From the NCBI GenBank assembly GCA_965203195.1, contig OZ241860.1, forward strand, positions 1,054,001-1,118,000: a stretch of DNA of 64,000 nt, read 5' to 3'. Positions 8,514 to 15,604 of this stretch are shown in pieces. The notes beneath the pieces are model-generated. The model was not told where the DNA came from. It saw only the letters and a program-made list of their open reading frames with translations, and searched no databases. The first letter of the stretch is position 1. Each line of letters begins with the position of its first letter. Source of the stretch: Bin87 sp965203195. GTDB taxonomy: Bacteria; Chloroflexota; Dehalococcoidia; Lucifugimonadales; UBA3495. Both the position numbers and the translations under genes were made by a program.

Positions 8514-8831
8514 CGGGTAGCGGCGGCGCCGCGCCGGGCTGCCGCATAATGGACTTTTTCTCCGGCCGTCTTGCCGATATGCCGGATTCCAGTAGCCGCA
8601 ATGCCGCCGCCTTCGTAGCCGAATTACGAATCCGGTCGTGGCTGTCCGCTGAAACCGGGCCCATATCAAGCGCATCTCTCCATATGCGATAGCCTTGACC
8701 GCCGGCCGGCCCGCCCCCGTCGCCGCCCGATTTCCTGTATCCTTAATGCAATCTATCCAATCTGCCCCACCCGGCGCCGCCTTGCCCCGCCAACCCCCGC
8801 CGCCGGAACTCCCGTCCCAGGAACTGCCCCT
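8514..8831. other. Intergenic region between divergent genes
   Basis: No gene is supported. It should contain the promoter of the + strand gene at 8832, perhaps around the AT-richer stretch at 8738-8760, but no clean -35/-10 pair was found. Confidence 0.4.
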
Positions 8832-9344
8832 ATGACCAGCCCTCATTCCGTTCCCGCCGCTTCCTCTGATGCCGCCGCTAACGATGCTGCCGCCGCCGCC
8901 GATGCCGGCGAGCGCGATGCCGCCCCTCCCGATGCCACCACCCCGCCCGACCTGTCGGCCCGCCTCAACCGCCACCGTAGCCAGGCCCAACGCCTGCTGG
9001 AATCGGCCCAAACCGCAATGCGCCGCGGCCGCTGGAACCAGGCCGAGGAACTCCTCTGGGGCAGCCTTACCACCGCCGCCCGGGGCCTGGCCCTGCTCCA
9101 TCGCGCCCCCGCCGACACCGACGACCAGCTGCGCGCCTTCCTCAACCAATTCGGCGACCGCCAGCGCGACCGCTACATCCGCGACGCCTACGACCACCTC
9201 GCCGCCCTCTCCGACATCGCCCAGCGCGTCCGCGACCGCGCCCTCCGCGTGGACCACCTCTACATCACTATGGACGACCTCGCCCAGGCCATTGAGCGCA
9301 TCATCGCCGCCATCCCCGAAAATCACGACCACGACCACGCCTAA
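8832..9344 (+). CDS. Helical protein, possibly PaREP1/HEPN-like
   Basis: 170 residues. After a low-complexity Ala/Asp/Pro N-terminus (about 40 residues) the protein is helical: RHRSQAQRLLESAQTAMRRGRW, NQAEELLWGSLTTAARGLAL, then IRDAYDHLAALSDIAQRVRDRA and VDHLYITMDDLAQAIERI. The pattern of two long helices with AEELLWGS recalls PaREP1/HEPN-type proteins, but this is a weak guess. The C-terminus is His/Asp-rich (HDHDHA). It precedes mtaB by 72 bases on the same strand and may share its transcript. Confidence 0.6.
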   Translation: MTSPHSVPAASSDAAANDAAAAADAGERDAAPPDATTPPDLSARLNRHRSQAQRLLESAQTAMRRGRWNQAEELLWGSLTTAARGLALLHRAPADTDDQLRAFLNQFGDRQRDRYIRDAYDHLAALSDIAQRVRDRALRVDHLYITMDDLAQAIERIIAAIPENHDHDHA

Positions 9345-9416
9345 CCACGCCTTACCACCACGCCGCCACTGCGTCCCCGCCACCCGGTAGCCGCCTTTCG
9401 GCCCCTGTGAAACGCT

Positions 9417-10934
9417 ATGACTACTGCCATTGCCCCGTCCGTTCCTTCGTTCCCCCTGCCTTTGCTCAATAACCCCGCGCCGGACGCCCCTGACGCCCCC
9501 GCCGCGCCAACCGCCGCCGACGGCGTCAGCGGCGGCGCCGTCGCCATTGAAACCCACGGCTGCAAGCTCAATCAGGCCGACAGCGCCGTCCTGGCCCGTC
9601 AATTCGCCCAAGCCGGCTGCCGTCTGGTGGACGCCCCGGCCCACGCCGACATCGTCATCGTCAACACCTGCACCGTAACCGCCGCCGCTGACGCCAAAGC
9701 CCGCCAGGCCCTGCGCGCCGCCCGCCGCCAAAACCCGCAGGCCATCGTCATCGCCGCCGGGTGCTACCCCCAGCGCGCCGCCGCCGAACTCCGCCGGATG
9801 CCCGAAATTTCCCTCGTCGCCGGCAACCAGGACAAACCCCGACTGGTCGCCCTGGCCCTCGCCGAACTGGCCCGGCAGCGCGGCCCCCGCCCAACCCCGG
9901 CCCCCGGCGCCGGCAATACCGATACGGATGCGGATACGAATATCGCCACCGCTACCTATGCCCCTGTCGACTCCCCCGTCAATGCGGCCCCCGCCGGCAT
10001 CCTCCGCCGCAGCCGGGCTATGCTCAAAATCCAGGAAGGCTGCGACCAGGTCTGCGCCTACTGCATCGTCCCCAAAGTGCGCGGCCGCGAGCGCAGCATC
10101 CCCGCCGGCGACCTCATCGCCGCCGTCCGCGCCCACCTCGCCGCCGGCTACCGGGAAATCACCCTCACCGGAACCCAGCTCGGATCCTACGGCTTCGACC
10201 TGCCCCGCATCAACCTGACCGGCCTGCTCAACCGCATCCTCAACGAAACCGAACTGCCCCGACTGCGGGTATCATCCCTCCAGGCCCACGAAATCACCCC
10301 CGACCTGCTGGCCTGCTGGCAGAACCCGCGCCTTTGCCCTCACTTCCACATCCCCCTCCAGAGCGGTTGCGACGCCATCCTCCGGGCAATGCGCCGCCGC
10401 TACGACGCCGACGACTACCGCCGCGCCGTCGCCCTCGTCCGCCGCGCCTTGCCTGACGCCGCCGTCACCACCGACATCATCGTCGGCTTTCCCGGCGAAA
10501 CCCCCGCCCATCACGAGGCCAGCCTCGCCCTGGCCGCCGCAATGGACTTCGCCGATCTGCACCTATTCCCCTACTCCCCGCGCCCCGGCACTACCGCCTA
10601 CCACTTGACTGCGCCGGTCGGCGACGCCGAAAAGCGCCGCCGGGCTACGGAGATGGCGGCAATCCGCGCCGCCGGATTCACCGCCTACCGCCGCCGGCAA
10701 CTCGGCCGGACCCGCCCCGTGCTATGGGAAACCGCCCGCCCCGCCGCAACGCCCGGCGCAATGCTCTGGAGCGGCCTCACCGACAACTACATCCGCGTCG
10801 CCGCCGAAACCGACGCCGGCGTCAGCCTCGCCAACCGCATCGTCCCCGCCCGCCTCCACCGGCTGGACGGCAAAAACGTGCGCGCCACCCTGAATCTGCC
10901 CTCCGCCCCGCCTCCGGGCGCCCCGGCGCCTTAA
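9417..10934 (+). CDS. mtaB: tRNA t6A37 methylthiotransferase MtaB
   Basis: 505 residues. It has the three domains of methylthiotransferases: an N-terminal UPF0004 domain with THGCKLNQADS, NTCTVT and AAGCYPQ cysteines for the second 4Fe-4S cluster; a radical SAM domain with CDQVCAYC (CxxxCxxC) and IVGFPGETP; and a C-terminal TRAM-like part. THGCKLNQ and TVTAAADAKARQ point to the MtaB subfamily, which adds the methylthio group to t6A37 of tRNA, rather than MiaB or RimO. An Ala/Pro-rich extension precedes the first domain, so translation may begin later than the first ATG. Confidence 0.9.
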   Translation: MTTAIAPSVPSFPLPLLNNPAPDAPDAPAAPTAADGVSGGAVAIETHGCKLNQADSAVLARQFAQAGCRLVDAPAHADIVIVNTCTVTAAADAKARQALRAARRQNPQAIVIAAGCYPQRAAAELRRMPEISLVAGNQDKPRLVALALAELARQRGPRPTPAPGAGNTDTDADTNIATATYAPVDSPVNAAPAGILRRSRAMLKIQEGCDQVCAYCIVPKVRGRERSIPAGDLIAAVRAHLAAGYREITLTGTQLGSYGFDLPRINLTGLLNRILNETELPRLRVSSLQAHEITPDLLACWQNPRLCPHFHIPLQSGCDAILRAMRRRYDADDYRRAVALVRRALPDAAVTTDIIVGFPGETPAHHEASLALAAAMDFADLHLFPYSPRPGTTAYHLTAPVGDAEKRRRATEMAAIRAAGFTAYRRRQLGRTRPVLWETARPAATPGAMLWSGLTDNYIRVAAETDAGVSLANRIVPARLHRLDGKNVRATLNLPSAPPPGAPAP

Positions 10935-11032
10935 GACCCCGCGCCCGCTTCGTACCCTGCTGCCATCCCGGCGCCCGGTTCCATCGTTCCGTACCCCCGC
11001 AGCCTCAACGCCGTCAGGGCGTGTCGCCAAAT

Positions 11033-11064
11033 CGCCCGTCATTCCGGCGCCGGAATGACGGGCG
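11033..11064. terminator. Perfect 32-base palindrome between convergent genes, likely bidirectional terminator
   Basis: CGCCCGTCATTCCGGC (11033-11048) is followed directly by its exact reverse complement (11049-11064). It is flanked by AAAT on the left and GTTTA on the right and lies between the convergent mtaB and MBL genes. Confidence 0.7.
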
Positions 11065-11105
11065 TTTATGACCACAGGGGCTGCGGAGCTGGCCGTTTGC
11101 GCCCT

Positions 11106-11939
11106 CTAAATCTCCACCGGGCGCAGATAGCCCATATCCCCGCGCCCCCGTTCCCAGTAGCCCGCCCGCGTCTCGTTCCCGTGGGCAAACACCAGCAGCC
11201 AGCCCTGCTTCTCCGCGTCCGCCAGCACCTCCTGCTTCTGCCCCACCATGCGCTCCGGCTCGTCGTCAAAGGATGACAGCACCGTGTGCGCCAGATGGTG
11301 CGGCGTTGGCACCAAATCCCCCAGGTACGCAATCCGTTCTCCGCCGTGACTGAAAACCGCGATCTGATGCCCCTGGCAATGCCCCTCCGTAACCAGCAGA
11401 CTCAACCCCGGAAACAGCTCCGTATCCCCGTCCAGCAGCTCCAGCTGCCCCCGTTCCTCAATCGGCGACAGGTCGTAGGCCCGGAAAGCGTCCGCGTTGC
11501 GCGGCGAGGGCTGATGCGCCTCCTCCCAGCTGCCCCGCTGGATATAGTAGGTTGCCTTGGGGAAAGACGGCACCATATTCCCCTGCCGGTCCATCCGGGT
11601 TGCGCCCCCGGCGTGGCTGAAATGCAGGTGCGACAGCACCACCCCGTCCACATCACGCGGCCCCATCCCCAGGGCCTTCAGGCTCCGCATCAGCCGGCTG
11701 GGCACCAGCCCGTACATCTCCTTGTCCTGGATATTATCCTTGGGCCCAATCCCGGTATCCACCAGGATGTTCTTGCCGCCGCACCGCAGCAGCAGGCAAT
11801 TCAGCCCCATCGTAACCCTGTTCTTGCGGTCCGTGCTGACCCGGTCCTCCCAGATCATCTTGGGAATCCGGCCGAAAATCGCCCCCCCATCTACCTTGAA
11901 CACGCCGTCCGAGATAATCGTCGCGCCGGCAGCTAGCAT
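11106..11939 (-). CDS. MBL-fold metallo-hydrolase with altered metal motif
   Basis: 277 residues of the metallo-beta-lactamase fold, closest in layout to lactonase-like hydrolases: NCLLLRCGGKNILVDTGIG, the metal motif SHLHFSHAGG, VTEGHCQGHQ and AYLGDLVPTPHHL, then FAHGNET near the end. The usual HxHxDH reads HLHFSH, so the Asp that normally binds the second metal is Ser. The other ligands (two His, later His, Asp, His) are present. It may use a single metal or another substrate class. Substrate unknown. Confidence 0.83.
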   Translation of the reverse strand: MLAAGATIISDGVFKVDGGAIFGRIPKMIWEDRVSTDRKNRVTMGLNCLLLRCGGKNILVDTGIGPKDNIQDKEMYGLVPSRLMRSLKALGMGPRDVDGVVLSHLHFSHAGGATRMDRQGNMVPSFPKATYYIQRGSWEEAHQPSPRNADAFRAYDLSPIEERGQLELLDGDTELFPGLSLLVTEGHCQGHQIAVFSHGGERIAYLGDLVPTPHHLAHTVLSSFDDEPERMVGQKQEVLADAEKQGWLLVFAHGNETRAGYWERGRGDMGYLRPVEI

Positions 11940-12297
11940 CGCCCCACTCCTTTTGCCAACCCTTCTGAATTACGGCTTCCGGCCTCGCCTCGCGCTGCGT
12001 CGCAGTGCGGGCGCGCCTGCTATGATGTACGCCGCTCCCCGGAACGGATCCGGAACATCCCTGGGGGCATCCCGGGAACCGGGCAGCGGCCCTTCCCCTA
12101 CCGTATGGGGGCATCGCCGGAAGCCGCGCTGAAACTTTCAACTGGCCTGCTGATTTTTGGGAAATTTCCCGCCCATAACCTTACACTACCCCCCGCTTTT
12201 GGCGTCAAGCAAAAAAATCCCCCAAACCTGTCACTTTTACAAAGGGCAAAAGCCCCCCGATTTCTGCCTGCCTCGCCGGCCGCCCCGTGCCCCCGCC
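11940..12297. other. Intergenic region upstream of the repeat array
   Basis: No gene supported. The AT-richer stretch 12130-12240 (ctgatttttgggaaatttccc, caagcaaaaaaatcccccaaa) might hold a promoter, but no clear -35/-10 pair was found. Confidence 0.4.
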
Positions 12298-12458
12298 CGC
12301 AGCCCGAACGCCGCAACCCGAATGCCGTAACCCGAATGCCCGCAGCCCGAATGCTCGCAGCCCGAATGCCGCAACCCGAATGCCGCAGCCCGAATGCCGT
12401 AACCCGAATGCCCGCAGCCCGAATGCCCGCAGCCCGAATGCCGTAACCCGAATACCCG
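12298..12458. repeat. Degenerate tandem array of about 13-15-base units (consensus like gcagcccgaatgcc)
   Basis: At least eleven copies of a unit such as cgcagcccgaatgcc or cgtaacccgaatgcc follow one another. A stray copy (gcaacccgaatac) lies at about 12515-12527. No real coding frame crosses it. The array ends about 100 bases before the K+ channel start. Confidence 0.85.
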
Positions 12459-12557
12459 TCAATGCCCGTTCCGCCAACCGACACGGCGGCGCCTACCTCT
12501 ACCCCGACATCGCCGCAACCCGAATACCCCGTCAATACCCGTTCCGCCCCTGGCGCT

Positions 12558-13496
12558 ATGACCCAGCCCGAAACCTTGCCCTGGCGGCCTCTGCGCCGCC
12601 GTGTCCACGCCCTGCTGGAACCGTCGGACGCATCCGGCGCATCTGGCCTCACCCCGGTCGCCGCCGGCCGGCGCCACGCCGCTTTCGCCCTGGAAGGCGC
12701 GCTGGTTGCCGTCATCCTCATCAACACGGCTTCCCTCATCCTCTGGACGGCGCCCCAATTGAGCCGGGCCTACGCCGGCTGGTTCCACGCCGTGGAATAC
12801 TTCACCGTCGCCGTATTCCTGCTGGAGTACGCCCTCCGGTTCTGGGCCGCGCCCGAGGCCAACCCGGAGGCCCGCCCCTGGCGACAGCGCTGGCGTTACG
12901 CCCGTTCCCCGGCGGCCCTGGTTGACGCCGCCGCCCTGATTCCTTCGGCGGCGGCCGTCGTGGCCTTGCTGGCCTATGGGGATGGCATCAACCTGTCGTT
13001 CCTGCTCACGGTGCGACTGCTGACCCGCACCGTCAAACTGGCGCGTTACTTTCACGGCTGGCGGCGTCTCGGCCTGGCCTTCCGGCTCAAAACCGGACAG
13101 CTGGTCACCGCCATAGCCGGCCTGCTGGCGGTGCACACCATTGCGGCGTCCCTGATGTATTTCGCCGAATCCAAAGCCCAGCCCGACGTCTTTTCCAGCA
13201 TCCCCGCCGCGATGTGGTGGAGCGTGGTGACGCTGACCACAGTGGGCTACGGAGACGCCGTGCCGGTGACGGATGCCGGCCGGGCGCTGGCGGCGGTGAT
13301 CGCCGTGCTGGGCATCGGGCTGTTTGCGCTGCCCGCCGGCATCTTAAGCGCCGGATTGTGGGAAGCCGACTTGGCCGCCGCGTCCTCGCCGCCGCGCCCT
13401 GACGGTTCCGATTCCGGTCCCGCCGCCGCCCCGGCCGCCGGGGGGAGCTACTGCCCCCACTGCGGACAGCGGCTGCCTGAAAGCGGCGCTGGTTGA
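12558..13496 (+). CDS. Voltage-gated-type potassium channel with C-terminal zinc-ribbon tail
   Basis: 312 residues from the ATG giving MTQPETLPWRPL; the open frame extends upstream into repeat-derived sequence and was not used. Six hydrophobic segments fit S1-S6: S1 around GALVAVILINTASLIL, a basic S4-like segment VRLLTRTVKLARYF, and the pore helix and filter WWSVVTLTTVGYGDAV, where TVGYGD gives K+ selectivity. The C-terminus YCPHCGQRLP has one CxxC, half of a zinc ribbon. A short copy of that tail sequence occurs after the stop codon, so the 3' end has been partly duplicated. Confidence 0.88.
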   Translation: MTQPETLPWRPLRRRVHALLEPSDASGASGLTPVAAGRRHAAFALEGALVAVILINTASLILWTAPQLSRAYAGWFHAVEYFTVAVFLLEYALRFWAAPEANPEARPWRQRWRYARSPAALVDAAALIPSAAAVVALLAYGDGINLSFLLTVRLLTRTVKLARYFHGWRRLGLAFRLKTGQLVTAIAGLLAVHTIAASLMYFAESKAQPDVFSSIPAAMWWSVVTLTTVGYGDAVPVTDAGRALAAVIAVLGIGLFALPAGILSAGLWEADLAAASSPPRPDGSDSGPAAAPAAGGSYCPHCGQRLPESGAG

Positions 13497-13670
13497 CGGG
13501 GAACGGCTGCCTGCCCCCACTGCGGGCAACGGCTTGCCCGGCAACCCGGAAGGGGGGGCAGGGCGGCTGACGCGGCGGGCTATACCGTTAGCGTTATGGC
13601 AACGGAGGGCTAAGGCAACCCGGAAGGGGGCCAGGGCGGCTGACGCGACGGGGCTGGTGGTAGCCGGTCT
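13497..13670. repeat. Short direct repeats after the K+ channel gene
   Basis: The last codons of the channel (ctgcccccactgcgg plus neighbouring bases) recur at about 13511-13531. A second pair, ggcaacccggaaggggg followed by agggcggctgacgcg, occurs at about 13541-13576 and again at 13614-13649. No gene is seen here. Confidence 0.7.
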
Positions 13671-13913
13671 TTACTCCCGTTCATCCGGCGGCGTTTCGTC
13701 AAAAGCCAGCCCCTGGGCCTCGGCCGCATCCTTGCGTTCCAGCCAAGCGCGCCATTCAGCGTTCCTCTTGGCAACGCCCTGGGAGAAACCTTCGGAAATG
13801 CCTTTGGCGCGCCCCCTGGCCTCGCCCCGGGCTTCGCCTCTGGCCTCCACCTTCTGTATGTAGGGCGTCACCCAGTTGGCGGTTATCCATTGCGATAGCG
13901 TCATGGCAACCAT
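13671..13913 (-). CDS. Repeat unit 5 of the array: small copy of the membrane-protein C-terminus
   Basis: 80 residues: MVAMTLSQWITANWVTPYIQ, then EARG repeats, GISEGFSQGVAK, and NAEWRAWLERKDAAEAQG followed by an acidic tail. It nearly repeats the last 81 residues of the 205-residue protein at 14781-15398. It lies in the same frame as the unit before it, with only TAA plus 11 sense codons between. The middle part should be a coiled coil. It differs from the other copies by TPPDERE at the end and a Val in IQKVEARG. Function unknown; expression would need internal initiation or readthrough. Confidence 0.55.
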   Translation of the reverse strand: MVAMTLSQWITANWVTPYIQKVEARGEARGEARGRAKGISEGFSQGVAKRNAEWRAWLERKDAAEAQGLAFDETPPDERE

Positions 13914-13946
13914 CCTGTCGCGCGGTTGGCCAGTGGCGGTCAGCCT

Positions 13947-14213
13947 TTATTCCCGACCATCCGGCGGCGGTTCGTCAAAAGCCAGCCCCAGGGCCTCGGC
14001 CGCATCCTTGCGCTCCAGCCAGGCGCGCCACTCGGCGTTGCTTTTCGCGACGCCCTCGGAAATGCCCTGGGAGATGCCCTCAGAGATGCCTTGGGAGAGA
14101 CCTTCGGAAATGCCTTCAGCACGCCCTCTGGCCTCACCCCTGGCCTCCGCCTTCTGAATGTAAGGCGTCACCCAGTTGGCGGTTATCCATTGCGATAGCG
14201 TCATTGCCAGCAC
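13947..14213 (-). CDS. Repeat unit 4 of the array: small copy of the membrane-protein C-terminus
   Basis: 88 residues, the longest of the short copies. Between the conserved head (MTLSQWITANWVTPYIQKAE) and tail (NAEWRAWLERKDAAEALG) it has the longest alternation among the short copies: GISEGLSQGISEGISQGISE. Each four-residue unit is 12 bases, so copies differ by whole units and the frame is kept. In frame with both neighbours, separated by single TAA codons. Function unknown. Confidence 0.55.
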   Translation of the reverse strand: MLAMTLSQWITANWVTPYIQKAEARGEARGRAEGISEGLSQGISEGISQGISEGVAKSNAEWRAWLERKDAAEALGLAFDEPPPDGRE

Positions 14214-14246
14214 CCTGTCGCGCGGTTGGCCAGTGGCGGCCGGCCT

Positions 14247-14480
14247 TTATTCCCGGCCACCCGGCGGCGGTTCGTCAAAAGCCAGCCCCTGGGCCTCGGC
14301 CGCATCCTTGCGTTCCAGCCAGGCGCGCCACTCGGCGTTGCTTTTGGCAACGCCCTGGGAGATGCCCCGGGAGATGCCCTGAGAGAGACCCTCGGAGATG
14401 CCTTCGGCGCGCCCCCTGGCCTCTGCCTTCTGAATATAGGGCGTCACCCAGTTGGCAGTTATCCATTGCGATAGCGTCAT
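14247..14480 (-). CDS. Repeat unit 3 of the array: small copy of the membrane-protein C-terminus
   Basis: 77 residues beginning directly at MTLSQ; this copy lacks the MLA/MVA codons found before MTLSQ in units 2, 4 and 5, because the spacer has a small deletion. The variable part reads GISEGLSQGISRGISQ. The conserved head and tail match the other units. In frame with its neighbours, separated by TAA and 12 or 11 sense codons. Function unknown. Confidence 0.55.
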   Translation of the reverse strand: MTLSQWITANWVTPYIQKAEARGRAEGISEGLSQGISRGISQGVAKSNAEWRAWLERKDAAEAQGLAFDEPPPGGRE

Positions 14481-14516
14481 GATCCTGTCGCGCGGTTGGC
14501 CGGTGGCGGCCGGCCT

Positions 14517-14747
14517 TTATTCCCGGTCATCCGGCGGCGGTTCGTCAAAAACCCGCCCCTGGGCCTCGGCCGCATCCTTGCGTTCCAGCCAGGCGCGCCA
14601 CTCGGCATTGCTTTTGGCGACGCCCTGGGAAATGCCTTCGGAACGCCCCCTGGCCTCACCCTTAGCCTCACCCCGGGCCTCCGCCTTCTGGATGTAAGGC
14701 GTCACCCAGTTGGCGGTTATCCATTGCGATAGCGTCATTGCCAGCAT
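14517..14747 (-). CDS. Repeat unit 2 of the array: small copy of the membrane-protein C-terminus
   Basis: 76 residues, the shortest variable part (EARGEAKGEARGRSEGISQG). It follows the stop codon of the full-length gene after 11 sense codons in the same frame. Head and tail match the full-length protein nearly perfectly, including RVFDEPPPDDRE. The sequence gacaggatgctggcaatg before MTLSQ could act as a weak start region. Function unknown. Confidence 0.55.
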   Translation of the reverse strand: MLAMTLSQWITANWVTPYIQKAEARGEAKGEARGRSEGISQGVAKSNAEWRAWLERKDAAEAQGRVFDEPPPDDRE

Positions 14748-14780
14748 CCTGTCGCGCGGTTGGCCGGTGGCGGCCGGCCT

Positions 14781-15398
14781 TTATTCCCGGTCATCCGGCG
14801 GCGGTTCGTCAAAAACCCGCCCCTGGGCCTCGGCCGCATCCTTGCGTTCCAGCCAAGCGCGCCACTCGGCGTTGCTTTTGGCGACGCCCTGAGAGATACC
14901 CTGGGAGATGCCCTGAGAGATACCCTGAGAGATACCCTCGGAAATGCCTTCGGCGCGCCCCCTGGCCTCCGCCTTCTGAATGTAAGGCGTCACCCAGTTG
15001 GCGGTTATCCATTGCGATAGCGTCATCAGCGTCCTCCCGATTGTAGTTAGAACCGGCGACAGGATCATCGCGGTTATCGTCAGCGGTATGGCGATGTCCC
15101 CGAACCGCCGCAGCGTCCGTTCAATGTAATCCGCCGCTACCTGATACCATAACACGCGCGGCGCCTCTGCCGCCTCCGTCGCTGCCACTGCCACCGCCAC
15201 CGGCGTATCGTAGGCGCACCAGGCCAGCCCCAGCGTCCACAGCAGAAACGCCAGCGGAAAGAACACCCGCGCGCTCTGCCGCCCCAGGCTCCAGATCGAC
15301 GCCCGCTCCGCCGGCTCCCGCCGGGCCAGCGCGGTCATCACCGGCCATAATACGGCCGCCACAATAGCGCCAATTACCCGGCGTCCCTCGCTGGCCAT
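14781..15398 (-). CDS. Three-helix membrane protein with coiled-coil tail (full-length parent of the repeat array)
   Basis: 205 residues from the ATG at 15398 (MASEGRRVIGAIV; purine-rich gggggac upstream); a longer TTG-started frame exists to 15485. Three hydrophobic helices are seen: VIGAIVAAVLWPVMTAL, FFPLAFLLWTLGLAWCAY and IAIPLTITAMILSPVLTTIG. After GRTL comes the 81-residue segment that recurs downstream: MTLSQWITANWVTPYIQK, then EARGRA plus five GIS(E/Q) units predicted as coiled coil, then NAEWRAWLERKDAAEAQG and an acidic end. I do not recognise a named family. Four partial copies of its 3' end follow in frame. Confidence 0.7.
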   Translation of the reverse strand: MASEGRRVIGAIVAAVLWPVMTALARREPAERASIWSLGRQSARVFFPLAFLLWTLGLAWCAYDTPVAVAVAATEAAEAPRVLWYQVAADYIERTLRRFGDIAIPLTITAMILSPVLTTIGRTLMTLSQWITANWVTPYIQKAEARGRAEGISEGISQGISQGISQGISQGVAKSNAEWRAWLERKDAAEAQGRVFDEPPPDDRE

Positions 15399-15604
15399 CC
15401 GGCGCGCCGTCCCCCTGCTTTCTGCTTTGTCGCTTTGTGGTAGCCCGGCGTCCGGGCTTTGCGGATGCCGCCGCTGCCACCACAATTCTATTATTCACGC
15501 CGCGCCCCGGCAAACCGGCGGACGGCAACGCATCAGGGCGTGAGGCCATATTTGCCATCATCCACTCCAGCGCCGGATCGCAAACCGCCCACACCGCCCC
15601 CGCC

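Larger units (their letters stand above)
13671..15026 (-). repeat. Five-unit tandem array of a 3'-terminal gene segment, punctuated by in-frame TAA codons
   Basis: MTLSQ start points lie at 15026, 14738, 14480, 14204 and 13904, giving periods of 288, 258, 276 and 300 bases, all multiples of three. From the parent gene to 13671 the whole stretch is one open frame broken only by one TAA at the end of each unit. Unit lengths differ mainly by the number of 12-base GIS(E/Q) and EARG codon blocks. Confidence 0.88.

Noticed and set aside
8304..10136. 610-codon minus-strand frame across mtaB
   Set aside because: Gly/Ala/Val-rich without motifs; mtaB on the other strand has full radical-SAM motifs.
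12105..12446. 113-codon frame made of RMPAAR-like repeats
   Set aside because: It only translates the short tandem repeats; no start signal or domain.
12298..12458. CRISPR array
   Set aside because: The units are contiguous and only 13-15 bases long, with no unique spacers; no cas genes in the window.
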